From Candidatus Heimdallarchaeota archaeon (GTDB taxonomy: Archaea > Asgardarchaeota > Heimdallarchaeia > JABLTI01), in NCBI GenBank assembly GCA_018238155.1, contig JABCTZ010000001.1, positions 1 to 64,000 of the forward strand: a stretch of DNA of 64,000 nt. Direction: 5' to 3'. Made by a program: the position numbers and the translations under genes. Numbering within the stretch: the first letter of the stretch is position 1; every line of letters starts with the position of its first letter. This document shows positions 27,995 to 37,493 of this stretch, one piece after another. The notes beneath the pieces were generated by a model that was not told the origin of the DNA, made no database searches, and was given only the letters and a program-made list of their open reading frames with translations.

Positions 27995-28051
27995 TAATAA
28001 ACTTTGACTGTTATGTCTTCATCTCCTAAGAAAGATTGCGATTTGAAAGCA

Positions 28052-28471
28052 CTATGATTTGTATAACTGAATAGTTCTTAAACAGAACAATTCCCAGATA
28101 ATGTCTTCATTAGGAATGATATATTTTTCATTCTTAATCTCTTCCCAAATTATCTCAGTATATCTCATCACTTCAAAAACATCCTCTAGCATTTTCCATA
28201 TAATACCAAAACTCCTTTTTTTAAGTTCCCAGATTTCATCAATGATAAAATAGAATAATTCCTTACGAGATTTAAATTGAAATCCTACGAATTCTTCTAC
28301 ATCAAAAATTAGTGGATATACTTTTCTAATTTTACTAATATATTCTTGCACTTTATTTCTATCAATTTTTAACTTTGTTAAAAACATGAGCTCAACACCA
28401 GCTACTAGAAGATTAACTGTCTTAAAGATTTTTCTAGAAAAACTATTGCTGTGAGGAAAGTAAATAAACAT
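28052..28471 (-). CDS. Unknown helical protein
   Basis: 139 residues, mostly helical and rich in Ile, Glu and Trp (DEIWELKKRSFGIIWKMLEDVF). A hydrophobic stretch (TVNLLVAGVELMFLTK) near residue 18 could be a membrane segment or simply the buried helix of a bundle. ATG 28471 gives 139 residues and ATG at residue 29 is another option. It is divergent from the membrane protein at 28502. No family is recognised. Confidence 0.55.
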   Translation of the reverse strand: MFIYFPHSNSFSRKIFKTVNLLVAGVELMFLTKLKIDRNKVQEYISKIRKVYPLIFDVEEFVGFQFKSRKELFYFIIDEIWELKKRSFGIIWKMLEDVFEVMRYTEIIWEEIKNEKYIIPNEDIIWELFCLRTIQLYKS

Positions 28472-28501
28472 ATAATCTAAATAATATATTTGTGAATAGT
28501 T

Positions 28502-29185
28502 ATGAGTGAGATAAACCTACCCTTTGAGTTAAGAGTAACAGCTAATAAGCGTTCGTTTGTTAAATCACTAAAGAATTCATCATGGAATTATAGACTTTCT
28601 ATTCTACTGCTTTTCTTTGCAGTGATAATTAATATTATGCTTATATTATCGATTCCTGTACAAGTAAAAAATTATGAGTTTTATTACCTCATCAAAGAGA
28701 CTATTGTAGGATATGATTTTTATGGTTGTTCTCTTTCTGATATGCCTTTTCCAATTCTAGAATTTGGTTTAACCTACACAACTAATTTTCACATCAATTA
28801 TTGGTTAATGATAGGATTATATTCTTTAATTGGTTCTGGAGTTTTATTACGTTCTCGTTCAGAATTGAGAATGTTAATTCGAAGTTATTATCTAATCCTT
28901 TCTGTGGTTGTATTAGTTGGATCGGTCAAAATTTTTATCATGATTGGTTGTATACGATATTACGTTTTGGCTAATATTTTAGAGTTATCTCTCTTTTTAA
29001 CATTCTTCCCTATTGTTTTTCTAATTCCCATGCATTACATTAATCTAACCAATATCTATCCATCATTCCAAATAAATCAAGAAATTTTATCCAAAAAGAA
29101 ATCACTGATTAGAATGTCAATAATGATTACCTATACAATTGCTGTAGGTGTGATCTATATTGGAATACAAGAAATAATTGCTTAA
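28502..29185 (+). CDS. Multi-spanning membrane protein, unknown
   Basis: 227 residues with about six membrane helices (first near residue 30-50, last near 205-225). There is a short outside loop between helices 1 and 2 containing one Cys (YDFYGCSLSD). No transporter or enzyme motif is visible. ATG 28502 is the first start, and the divergent gene begins only 30 nt away, so they share a promoter region. Confidence 0.7.
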   Translation: MSEINLPFELRVTANKRSFVKSLKNSSWNYRLSILLLFFAVIINIMLILSIPVQVKNYEFYYLIKETIVGYDFYGCSLSDMPFPILEFGLTYTTNFHINYWLMIGLYSLIGSGVLLRSRSELRMLIRSYYLILSVVVLVGSVKIFIMIGCIRYYVLANILELSLFLTFFPIVFLIPMHYINLTNIYPSFQINQEILSKKKSLIRMSIMITYTIAVGVIYIGIQEIIA

Positions 29186-29276
29186 ATCTCTCTCTTTTTT
29201 TTAATCGATAAGGAGTGTTGCACTTATTTTTGTATTTCATGTTATTAAACCTAATTCTTTTAATCAGAATATGGTT

Positions 29277-29718
29277 TCAGATAAACAAGAACAAAAGAGA
29301 TATAATGGAAATATCTATTCGCGAAGCTAATAAAGTAGTAAGTGCTAAGGTGTAAAGAATCCAAAGAATTCTCACTATTGGTTTTGTTTTTAATTTTGAA
29401 AGTGAATAGAGTTTGCCAAGAGCATCATTGAAAATTGCTTCAATTTTCTTTTCTTCTTCTAAATCTATCTGTTTTTTTTGTTACTTCTAAAGCTCGAATA
29501 AATAATATTAGTGTAGTTATTGATAGAGGTCTTGGAATAAATATCATTATACTATGAATAGAATATTTCAAAGAAAATGAATATATTTCATGTAAAATAC
29601 TATGAAATGCTCCATTCCATAAAAACCTAAATGAAAAAATTACTAGGATATTTAATGCAATTGCTAATATTATTAAAAATAATTTTACTCTTTTCTCTGA
29701 ATCAATCTCTTCATTCAA
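29277..29718 (-). pseudogene. Small membrane protein split by a homopolymer frameshift
   Basis: The first frame from 29718 encodes two membrane helices (LFLIILAIALNILVIFSF and the stretch around PRPLSITTLILFIRALEV) and then meets a run of eight T at 29472-29479 (A8 on the coding strand). As written it ends soon after as TDRFRRRKEN. If the run had seven bases the frame would continue as KKQIDLEEEKKIEAIFNDAL and then a third helix region (IVRILWILYTLALTTLLAS), stopping at 29277. The restored protein is about 147 residues. This is either real decay or a sequencing error in the homopolymer. Confidence 0.65.
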
Positions 29719-29746
29719 GTTTAATGAAACTATTATTCAAGATTAT

Positions 29747-30730
29747 TTATTTCATATAGCTCTTGATTTTTGCTATTTGTTTCCTGAAACCTTGAGGAAG
29801 TTCTCTAGGATTGAATTTTCCATGTTTCCAAAAGATTTTTTCCAGAGAATTCTCAGGTAAGGATATTTCTTCCAATTTCATACAATTTCTTAATGGTGAA
29901 ATATCCAGAGTTTGAATTGGATTACCAATTAACCAGATTTCTTCAAGTTCAGAACAAACTTCAAGTGGTGAAAAATCGATAGAGCGAAGGTTGTTATATT
30001 CAAGATAGAGCATTTTGAGATTCGAACAATTACTCAGAGGTGAAAGGTCAATTGTTTGCAATTTGTTTCCTCGAAAAGATATCCATTCCAAGCTCTGACA
30101 ATTTTTCAAGGGGAAAAGATCAATCTCTAATAATTCATTGTAAGTAAGCCATAGTTCTTGTAAAACTGGGCAACTGCTGAGTGGAGTTAAATCAATAAAT
30201 GGAAGTTTATTCTCACCGAGATACAGTTGTCGTAATTTAGACCAATCGGATACAGGTAATAAATCAATAGTCTGAAGTTTATTGCCCAACAATGAGAATA
30301 TCTTCATTTCTTTACAATGTTTTAGTGGAGAGAGATCAATTGCAGTTAACTGATTATATTCGAGGTTAATTTCAACTAACTTTGAGCAATTTCTTAGGGA
30401 GAAAAAATCGATTGTTGTTAGTTTGTTATACCCTAGGTTTATTTCTTTAAGATTTTTACAATTGTTTAGCGGTGAAAGATTTATGTCTGTGAGCTGGTTG
30501 GTTAAAAGATACAAGAATTCAAGCTCTGAACAATTACTTAGTGGTATTAGATCAATGGTCTGAATGTTGTTTGTACTTAAGTTTAGTGTTTTAAGATTTA
30601 TGCAATCAATAAGAGGAGAAATATCAATTGATGCAATGCCATGATATGCTAAACTAATTTCTTCAGCTTTTTTACTAAATTCTTTCTCAAAATTTGAACC
30701 ATCAGTTTTAGTTCCACGTAAAACAACCAT
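29747..30730 (-). CDS. Leucine-rich repeat protein
   Basis: About eleven tandem LRRs of 23 residues cover nearly the whole protein. Examples are LKTLNLSTNNIQTIDLIPLS and LKEINLGYNKLTTIDFFSLR, with the pattern LxxLxLxxNxLxxIDLxPLxNC. A conserved Cys precedes most repeats. There is no signal peptide or membrane segment, so it is a cytoplasmic binding scaffold. The short C-terminal cap is basic (FRKQIAKIKSYMK). This repeat type is common in Asgard archaea and in bacteria. ATG/TTG choice aside, the start at 30730 fits a short N-cap. Confidence 0.88.
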   Translation of the reverse strand: MVVLRGTKTDGSNFEKEFSKKAEEISLAYHGIASIDISPLIDCINLKTLNLSTNNIQTIDLIPLSNCSELEFLYLLTNQLTDINLSPLNNCKNLKEINLGYNKLTTIDFFSLRNCSKLVEINLEYNQLTAIDLSPLKHCKEMKIFSLLGNKLQTIDLLPVSDWSKLRQLYLGENKLPFIDLTPLSSCPVLQELWLTYNELLEIDLFPLKNCQSLEWISFRGNKLQTIDLSPLSNCSNLKMLYLEYNNLRSIDFSPLEVCSELEEIWLIGNPIQTLDISPLRNCMKLEEISLPENSLEKIFWKHGKFNPRELPQGFRKQIAKIKSYMK

Positions 30731-30895
30731 CTTCTTTCAACTCATCCTCACAATAGATTCCTTCTATTATCTAAAAATAGTTTGTTCTAAATATATCTTA
30801 CTTTCCAATGACATTAATTATTGATGGTAGTGGTTGGTAAAACATCAAAGGATGAGCAAAGAAATGAGTTATTCCGATCGTTGTAACTCAAAAGT

Positions 30896-31120
30896 ATGAG
30901 TGATACCCGCTACGAAATTCGAAATACTATCAATGACCAATTGAAAGCAATTGTAAAAGCGCCACATAGAAATCCAAAGTATTTAGAATTAGTTACAATC
31001 GATATATCATCAAATACTCAGTTATCACTTTGGTTGATGTTTTTAACAGTTGTTCTTCAATTCTTAAGAATCAAAATTAGTAGTATAAATTATCTTAATC
31101 TAATAATTTTCTGCGATTAA
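30896..31120 (+). CDS. Possible small ORF or gene fragment (doubtful)
   Basis: 74 residues from ATG 30896, with a hydrophilic first half (IKAIVKAP-like) and a hydrophobic second half (SLWLMFLTVVLQFL). Its end overlaps the convergent gene by 26 nt, and there is no ribosome site. The rest of the 30731-31094 gap shows no other feature. It could be a remnant of a larger gene. Confidence 0.25.
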   Translation: MSDTRYEIRNTINDQLKAIVKAPHRNPKYLELVTIDISSNTQLSLWLMFLTVVLQFLRIKISSINYLNLIIFCD

Positions 31121-32054
31121 TAAAATTTAGTGTTTCTGTTATTTCTTTACATTTAACTATTAATTCTGGCTTCTTTTCAAAGAGCTCAATTACAGAATAT
31201 TTCCCAAGTAATAAATCCTTCAAGATATTTTTTGAGACTGAATGTCTTTTTGATATCTTAGGAATTATTTCCATAATTCTTTCGGGATATTTTGTCTTTA
31301 TTTTGGAATAATATAGATCATCACTTAGTAATCTAAGAATTAAATCAGGATTTTTATCTACTAAAGCAGATTCTTGTAGGCTTGTATTTAAAATCATGAA
31401 AAGTCTTTTTTTAGGGATTATTCCATTGTTTTCAATATTTTTCGTTATTTGTTCAAATAGTTTATTATGCTCTATTCTGTTTTTCTTCTTTTGAAAAGTC
31501 AATATTAGATGAGTTTTCCCTTCAATCCAGATGAAGAATTCTAAATTGGCTACATTGATACTAAGTGGTTGTGGAATGTTTTCATAGATACTTTTTGATT
31601 CCTCAATTTTATCAAAGATATTCTTAAGAACTGCTTCTGTTTTAATACTCGCTAATTTAACTACTTCAAGAATCCAACCATTTAAATTCACAATGAAGAA
31701 ATTTGTAAAAATGTCACTTGAAACTAATGGTTTTATTTCCTCTTCCAATACCATGAAATTATTATAATCAATCATGTTTACCTCTTTTTCCTCTTGTTTT
31801 ACTGGAATTTTGTAGGCATCAATATATCCTCTGAAAAGGTTCTGCTGATCTATTAAAACTGCATTGAGATGTTTTTCTCCGTTAACTATATGCTGAATTC
31901 TATATGTAATTAACATCATACCAAAAAAGTCTAGATGTTTTGTTTTCGATAAATATGATGCGTTATTATCTACATCGAAAGTGATATTAGCATTACATAG
32001 TTTACATTTGACTTTAACTTCAGTTGTTATTGGTTGAGTGATTTTAGCTGTCAA
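31095..32054 (-). CDS. Putative partner of the small GTPase, unknown fold
   Basis: 319 residues encoded 3 nt after the GTPase gene on the same strand, so almost certainly in one operon. The N-terminus has a CKLC pair followed by a beta-rich region (NITFDVDNNASYL ... HLNAVLIDQQNLFRGYIDAY). The middle contains a strand-rich stretch (ANLEFFIWIEGKTHLILTF) reminiscent of longin/roadblock-type regulator folds. The last 100 residues are helical. No catalytic motif is visible. From context it could be a regulator or effector of the GTPase; the fold needs structure prediction. Confidence 0.75.
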   Translation of the reverse strand: MTAKITQPITTEVKVKCKLCNANITFDVDNNASYLSKTKHLDFFGMMLITYRIQHIVNGEKHLNAVLIDQQNLFRGYIDAYKIPVKQEEKEVNMIDYNNFMVLEEEIKPLVSSDIFTNFFIVNLNGWILEVVKLASIKTEAVLKNIFDKIEESKSIYENIPQPLSINVANLEFFIWIEGKTHLILTFQKKKNRIEHNKLFEQITKNIENNGIIPKKRLFMILNTSLQESALVDKNPDLILRLLSDDLYYSKIKTKYPERIMEIIPKISKRHSVSKNILKDLLLGKYSVIELFEKKPELIVKCKEITETLNFINRRKLLD

Positions 32055-32057
32055 GTA

Positions 32058-32642
32058 TTATCTCTCCATGTATTTATTATTGCACTCATTGAAGAACTCA
32101 CTGAACCATTTCTTTAGCTCATTCACTCCCTTACCATCAAAGCAAGATATTTCAAAATATCCTTTTAATCTTGGCTTTAAAATATCCAACAAAGAATCAT
32201 CTATGTTGCTTTCCTGATCCATTTTATTCTTGATTACTATAAAAGGAGGAATTTTCAAGTTTGTTTCATTATAGTAATTATTTGCAATATTGACCCACTG
32301 ATTAAGGTCGAGTAAACTTTGTGCATTATCTTTTGCAAATACAAAACAGATCAAATCAACAGCACTAAACGCAAGTTTTGGCGTGTCTCGAGTAGCATGA
32401 ATTGGTAATTCCAATTGACCTGCTAAATCAACCACTTGAAAAGTACCATTTTTATCTTCAGTTTTGAATTGATCGATTTCAACAAATAATGTTCGATTAT
32501 AATTACAATCACCATTCATATCTTTAAGCGGCAGTTTAGATTTAAGTACCTTAGTCAAGCTAGTCTTTCCAACTGCACCTGAACCAAGGATCAGAATTTT
32601 CCTTATTTTCTTGAATGATTTCACATATTCAAGATAATCCAT
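32058..32642 (-). CDS. Ras-superfamily small GTPase
   Basis: All G motifs are present: G1 GSGAVGKTS (about residue 20), G3 DLAGQ (about 74), G4 NKMD (about 140) and G5 SCFDGKGV (about 163). The Gln after DxxG is the catalytic residue of Ras/Rab/Arf proteins. No C-terminal Cys for lipid attachment and no N-terminal Gly are present, so membrane binding would be indirect. ATG 32642 has GGAG 10 nt upstream; the TTG at 32660 overlaps that site. The adjacent downstream gene is its probable partner. Eukaryote-like GTPases of this kind are abundant in Asgard archaea. Confidence 0.9.
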   Translation of the reverse strand: MDYLEYVKSFKKIRKILILGSGAVGKTSLTKVLKSKLPLKDMNGDCNYNRTLFVEIDQFKTEDKNGTFQVVDLAGQLELPIHATRDTPKLAFSAVDLICFVFAKDNAQSLLDLNQWVNIANNYYNETNLKIPPFIVIKNKMDQESNIDDSLLDILKPRLKGYFEISCFDGKGVNELKKWFSEFFNECNNKYMER

Positions 32643-32720
32643 ATTTTTAATTCTCCACAAAGTGTATTATTAAGATATCTTTTCTGTGTTTATTTCGCTC
32701 TTTAAATCATTACCTTTCTT

Positions 32721-33755
32721 TTACTTGATAGGTTTTTTTGCTTTAAAGGTATTAACCATTGTTGCTGATTTAATTTCTGTGAACCCAGCTTCTATGAACC
32801 ATTTATTAAATTGTTTTTTTGAAAAATAACCAGTTATCCCTTCTACTACCCTAGCAGTGATATCAAGATATGGGTTAGTTACTTCTGTTGTACCTTGGCT
32901 CCCGAAAATGAACCCGCCTGGTTTTAAAACTCTGAACATTTCTTTTACGCCTTTAATGGGTTTATCCAACCAGTGAAGGAAATTTGAGAAGTAGATCATA
33001 TCAAACTTATTATCTTCAAGCATTGTCATGTTATCAGCTGATCCATGAATAAAGACAGGAGGATTGTCTAGTTGGTCCCAAGTGGTTTCTTTGTATCCAA
33101 ATCTAGAGATATTTTGACAAAACTCTTCTTTAGCGATTGTTAAGAGATTTTCATCATAATCAAGTGCAGTAATTTTAGTGTTTCTTCCTTGGAACCGGAC
33201 CCAAAAATCTGCTGTTTCATATCCGGGACCACAGCCGATATCAAGTAAATGGACATTATTTATCTTTTTCGTGTCAATGAAATTCCAAGCAGAGTCCCTA
33301 AGAGCTTGATATATTTGTCCAGCTAATACAGAGTCCCAATTAAATAATGCTAATCGACCTGTATAATCAAAGAATTTACCTTTCAATCTATTAGGTATTC
33401 CCGTTGAATAAACTTCAAAAACGTCATTAAAATCTTCAATAAATTTAACATTTGGTTTTTCGATTACAACACCTTTATTTAACGAATATCTGCCATATTT
33501 TAGATTGAGAACTTTATCATTTACGAGTAATTTTAGAAAATCATCTACGTACTTTGATGGATATTCCCAATTAAATTGATTAATAAGATCATAAAGAGCT
33601 CTAGGTTTGGTTAAATAATCAATAATATTTGCTTTCTTTAAATTATTTAGCACAAGAAAACGGCTATATTCTTCAAGTTCATTTTTTCTAGAAACAGTAT
33701 TGCCAAGCTTTAATAACGGCATCCAAGCTTTAATATTCTTAATTATATTTGCCAT
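32721..33755 (-). CDS. SAM methyltransferase with winged-helix-like N-terminal domain
   Basis: The first 110 residues look like the dimerisation/winged-helix domain of O-methyltransferase-type enzymes (LNNLKKANIIDYLTKPRALYDLINQF). The Rossmann core follows: motif I LLDIGCGPGYETADFW, motif II ITALDYDENLL, and MIYFSNFLHWLDKP then LKPGGFIFGSQG. The substrate is unknown. I chose ATG 33755, which follows a GGGGAT site; the frame extends to 33884 and a TATA-like TTTATAAA there would also allow ATG 33839. Confidence 0.8.
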   Translation of the reverse strand: MANIIKNIKAWMPLLKLGNTVSRKNELEEYSRFLVLNNLKKANIIDYLTKPRALYDLINQFNWEYPSKYVDDFLKLLVNDKVLNLKYGRYSLNKGVVIEKPNVKFIEDFNDVFEVYSTGIPNRLKGKFFDYTGRLALFNWDSVLAGQIYQALRDSAWNFIDTKKINNVHLLDIGCGPGYETADFWVRFQGRNTKITALDYDENLLTIAKEEFCQNISRFGYKETTWDQLDNPPVFIHGSADNMTMLEDNKFDMIYFSNFLHWLDKPIKGVKEMFRVLKPGGFIFGSQGTTEVTNPYLDITARVVEGITGYFSKKQFNKWFIEAGFTEIKSATMVNTFKAKKPIK

Positions 33756-34074
33756 TGTATGAAATCCCCATTTTTTGCAGTGGATAAAACATTTATGTTT
33801 GAAAGTTATATTTCTTTCGTTTTTATTAACTTTCCTCATAATAGTAGCAAAAACTGGCGGCAAAAAATTTAAACACAGACCCAATTTATAAAAGACAGAA
33901 TCTTCTGATGGGCATCTTTTTCAGTAATTGTATTCCATTTACAGCATTGTTCGTGTTGCTTTTTTACATCAAAAAAAAATACCTAGTTTTTTCTTATTTA
34001 GAAACAAATACAAAAAAAATCCTTATCTCAAATTATTACTGAGTATACTAAAGCATTTTTTATTTCTACAGATA
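33756..34074. other. Intergenic region with a TATA-like element
   Basis: AT-rich and without a supported gene. A TTTATAAA-type box (minus strand, around 33880-33888) probably belongs to the methyltransferase gene. The part from 33960 to 34070 has A- and T-runs and no hairpin I can defend. Confidence 0.4.
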
Positions 34075-35175
34075 TCATTTACTTGCAAGAACACTCCAAG
34101 AAATTAGCTTGTTCTCTGATATCCCAATAAGCCGAATTTCAGAAGGGATCGTAAAGAAGCAACCAATCTTTAGCCAGTTATGATACTTGAAGATCAATGT
34201 GTTTTGTTCTTTCCACACACCAGCAATTTTTTTGAGAAATTTAACTGATATCTCATTATAAGAAATCCTAAATGCTACTAGAATCTCACACTCACTAAGA
34301 ACATAAAGCACTAAGTCCTTTACAGGCAAATCATATCGATTCAAAATTGTTGCCTTCTCATTAGATACTGAGCCTGCAGCATCAAAGTTCCAAACTACAA
34401 TATAACCTGCATCTCCAGTCCAATATTCATCTGCATCAGAACCAATTCCTGCAATTAGTACTGCACTTTTACTGTTAATGCTGTTCATTGAAAAAGATCG
34501 TAGATAATTCGATTCATAATCGGGGCTTGGAGGTAAGCTCAACTTTTGTGGTGAATTGCCATCCCAATTGCCTTTAGTATCAAAAGTCCAAAGTTTGAGG
34601 AAAGTTTCCATCCAACCGCCAGATACTGTAAGAATGACTTTGTCTTTGTTGAAGGAACATAGAGAAACAGGATAAGCCCAATATGTAAATTCCTTTAGTA
34701 CTAGTGGTTCTTTCTTGTCCCATTGATACTCTGGAGTTAGTTTGTAAACAGAAAGGTTATTGCCATATTCCCCTCCTCCTACAGCCAAAAGCACTCCCCC
34801 ATCTTCAAGAAACTCCATAGCTATTGATTTAATGGACCAAGTCTTTATTTTAAGCGACTCAGGTTTACTCCCATTCCAAATACCTTTGTTATCTATGAAC
34901 CAAAGTTTTACACAAGAACCTTCAAAAGCACTTCCTGAAGCTAGAAGAGCTCCTTTCTTCCCGAGATAGAAGCAGCTCATACAATTAATAGGAAACTTGT
35001 GCCCCTTGATTACTTGGGGTGGTTTTCCATCCCACTTGCCACGTTTAGTAAGTTTCCAGATTTTCATTTGATTACCTGAAGCAGTTATTAACAAATTTAG
35101 CTCAGGGCATGGAATAAGGGAATGAATAGTTTGTGTTTCTTCATTTCCTTCCAAGTTTTCAATCAAAATGGCCAT
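34075..35175 (-). CDS. WD40-like beta-propeller protein
   Basis: The 366 residues contain about seven WD-like blades. Recurrent elements are LLITASGNQMKIWKL, SGSAFEGSCVKLWFID, and VSGGWMETFLKLWTFD, and each blade is followed by a (K/N)GxWxGxxPxxL linker. The first blade has the GH element (VIKGHKFPINCMS). There is no signal peptide, so it is cytoplasmic, most likely a protein-interaction platform. It is divergent from the oligopeptidase gene by 145 nt. The start is ATG 35175. Confidence 0.85.
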   Translation of the reverse strand: MAILIENLEGNEETQTIHSLIPCPELNLLITASGNQMKIWKLTKRGKWDGKPPQVIKGHKFPINCMSCFYLGKKGALLASGSAFEGSCVKLWFIDNKGIWNGSKPESLKIKTWSIKSIAMEFLEDGGVLLAVGGGEYGNNLSVYKLTPEYQWDKKEPLVLKEFTYWAYPVSLCSFNKDKVILTVSGGWMETFLKLWTFDTKGNWDGNSPQKLSLPPSPDYESNYLRSFSMNSINSKSAVLIAGIGSDADEYWTGDAGYIVVWNFDAAGSVSNEKATILNRYDLPVKDLVLYVLSECEILVAFRISYNEISVKFLKKIAGVWKEQNTLIFKYHNWLKIGCFFTIPSEIRLIGISENKLISWSVLASK

Positions 35176-35319
35176 ATAGAGAAATACTGCTCTTTAATTA
35201 TAAAACTTGGTCAAAAAAAGCACAGAAATTCAACAAATCTATTTCTAAATAATCAAGAAAAAATATTCTTCTTTTCTATTGAAGAACTTTTAATAAACGT
35301 TGAATGAATAGATACGATT

Positions 35320-37368
35320 ATGCCGGAACAAAATAATCCCCCCATTGCAAAGAAAGAACCAAAGGTCACTAAGATTTTTGGGCATGAGTTAGTTGATGAT
35401 TACTTTTGGTTGCGAGGAAAAGAAAAACAAGAAGTAATCGATTATTTAACAGCTGAAAATGATTATACTAAAACAAAAACTAACCATCTTGAACCTTTCA
35501 TTGATGAATTATTTTCAGAAATGAAAAATAGAATCAAGGAAGATGATGAGAGTGTTCCCTACAAATTCAAGGACTATTACTATTATAATAAAAATGAGAA
35601 GGGTAAAGAGTACAAGATTTACTTTAGAAAACACTTGAATTTAGAGAGCAAAGAAGAATTGATTATAGATGTAAATGAATTAGCTAAGGATTTTGAATAT
35701 TATAAAATTCAAACAATGAAGATTAGCCCAGATCAGAAATTATTGGCTTATTCAATTGACAACACTGGTTATGAGAAATTTAGCATCCAGATTAAGAATC
35801 TAGAAACAGGTGAAATGAGCTCTACTGGAGTTGAAAACATTGGCTGGAGCTTTGAATGGATAGATGATAAAACAATCTACTATATTCTAAGGGATGACGC
35901 TCAAAGACCTTACGCTCTAAAAAGACATATTCTTGGTACTTCACCAGAAACAGATGTTCTTATTTTTGAAGAAAAGGATATTACAAGAAGTTTAACAGTC
36001 TGGAAAAGTAAAGATGGAAAATACCTCTTTATGGATTCTGAAACAACAACTAGTTCGGAAACACGATTCCTTGATTTGTCAAATCCACTAGAAGAGTTTG
36101 TCGTTTTTCACTCGAGAGAAAAAGACCACGAGTACAATATTAGTCATAAAGATGGTTATTTTTACATTATAACTAATGATGATAAGGCTACGAATTTCAA
36201 ATTAATGAGAACTACGATTGACAATCTAACTAAAGATAATTGGGAAGAATTAATTGCTCACAATGCTGATGTGAAGCTCACATGGTCTTATGCCTATGAA
36301 CCTTATTTGGTAATCATTAAACGCCATGAGGGCATAACAAAAATAGGTATTTTCTATGGGAAAGATGATGCAAGAAATCATGATGTAGCATTTCCTGAAC
36401 CGATATATAGTGTTAGTCCGGGAGATAATTTTGAATATTCATCGGATGTTTTGCGCCTTCGGTATACATCATTAATAACTCCTGCAACCATTTTCGATTA
36501 TCAGCTTAAAGATAAGAAATTAGTCCTTTTGAAAGAGGATGAAGTAAAGAATTACAATAAAGAAGACTATGTGACAACTCGAGTTAATGTAAAAGTACGT
36601 GATGGTGTACAAGTACCTATTTCAATTGTTCACAAGAAAGATCTGGTAACACCAGCACCAACCATGCTCTATGCTTATGGTTCTTACGGCTATTCTATGG
36701 ATACCAATTTCTCTCCAACTTTAATAAGTCTAATCGAACGAGATATGGTGTATATCATTGCTCATATACGTGGTGGTGGAGAGCTCGGAAGAAAATGGTA
36801 TGACGATGGTAAAATGCTCAAGAAAAAGAATACCTTCTATGATTTCATTGATTGCGCAAAATATTTACTAGAACAAAAAATAACTACAAAAGAACAATTA
36901 GTAGTTGCAGGAGGAAGTGCCGGTGGATTATTAATGGGTGCTATCATGAACATGGCTCCTGAATTATTCCAGTTAATTATTGCTCGAGTGCCATTTGTTG
37001 ATGTAATCAATACTATGCTAGATGAAACCATCCCGCTAACTGCTCAAGAATGGGAGGAATGGGGAAATCCAAACAATAAAGAATATTTTGATTATATGCT
37101 GTCGTATTCCCCTTATGACAATGTAGAAGCAAAGGATTATCCTAATATTTTAGTAACAACAGGATTAAATGATCCTCGAGTTGCTTATTGGGAACCGGCA
37201 AAAATGGTAGCCAAACTGAGAGCATCGAAAACTGATAAAAATGAGCTGTTATTGAAAATAAATATGGGTGCAGGGCATGGTGGTGCTTCTGGACGGTATG
37301 AACACATGAAAGAAACAGCTTTTATCTATGGATATATGCTTGATAAGCTTGGTTTGACTAAGAAATAA
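35320..37368 (+). CDS. ptrB: Oligopeptidase B (prolyl oligopeptidase family S9A)
   Basis: The N-terminal propeller domain starts with the family element (GHELVDDYFWLRGKEKQEVI). The hydrolase domain has the characteristic RGGGELGRKWYDDGK, the nucleophile in GGSAGGLLMG (Ser near residue 532), the Asp in NDPRVAYWEP (near 617) and the His in GAGHGGASGRYE (near 652). LSYSPYDNV is also typical. The enzyme cleaves short peptides after basic residues in the cytoplasm. At 682 residues it has the usual length. ATG 35320 is unambiguous. Confidence 0.93.
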   Translation: MPEQNNPPIAKKEPKVTKIFGHELVDDYFWLRGKEKQEVIDYLTAENDYTKTKTNHLEPFIDELFSEMKNRIKEDDESVPYKFKDYYYYNKNEKGKEYKIYFRKHLNLESKEELIIDVNELAKDFEYYKIQTMKISPDQKLLAYSIDNTGYEKFSIQIKNLETGEMSSTGVENIGWSFEWIDDKTIYYILRDDAQRPYALKRHILGTSPETDVLIFEEKDITRSLTVWKSKDGKYLFMDSETTTSSETRFLDLSNPLEEFVVFHSREKDHEYNISHKDGYFYIITNDDKATNFKLMRTTIDNLTKDNWEELIAHNADVKLTWSYAYEPYLVIIKRHEGITKIGIFYGKDDARNHDVAFPEPIYSVSPGDNFEYSSDVLRLRYTSLITPATIFDYQLKDKKLVLLKEDEVKNYNKEDYVTTRVNVKVRDGVQVPISIVHKKDLVTPAPTMLYAYGSYGYSMDTNFSPTLISLIERDMVYIIAHIRGGGELGRKWYDDGKMLKKKNTFYDFIDCAKYLLEQKITTKEQLVVAGGSAGGLLMGAIMNMAPELFQLIIARVPFVDVINTMLDETIPLTAQEWEEWGNPNNKEYFDYMLSYSPYDNVEAKDYPNILVTTGLNDPRVAYWEPAKMVAKLRASKTDKNELLLKINMGAGHGGASGRYEHMKETAFIYGYMLDKLGLTKK

Positions 37369-37369
37369 T

Positions 37370-37400
37370 GAGAATAATTATTCTCTTTTTTTCTTTTTAA
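37370..37400 (+). terminator. Palindrome plus T-run after ptrB
   Basis: GAGAATAATTATTCTC (37370-37385) is a perfect palindrome beginning 2 nt after the stop codon, followed by TTTTTTTCTTTTT. This is the strongest intrinsic-type terminator in the window. Confidence 0.65.
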
Positions 37401-37493
37401 ATTGTTTCTACATTAAATTAAGATTTTGTTTTCTTATAAAAGAATAATGAAAGAATAAAAGGGAAATTAATCCTCTAAAGTCAAATTAAAGAA

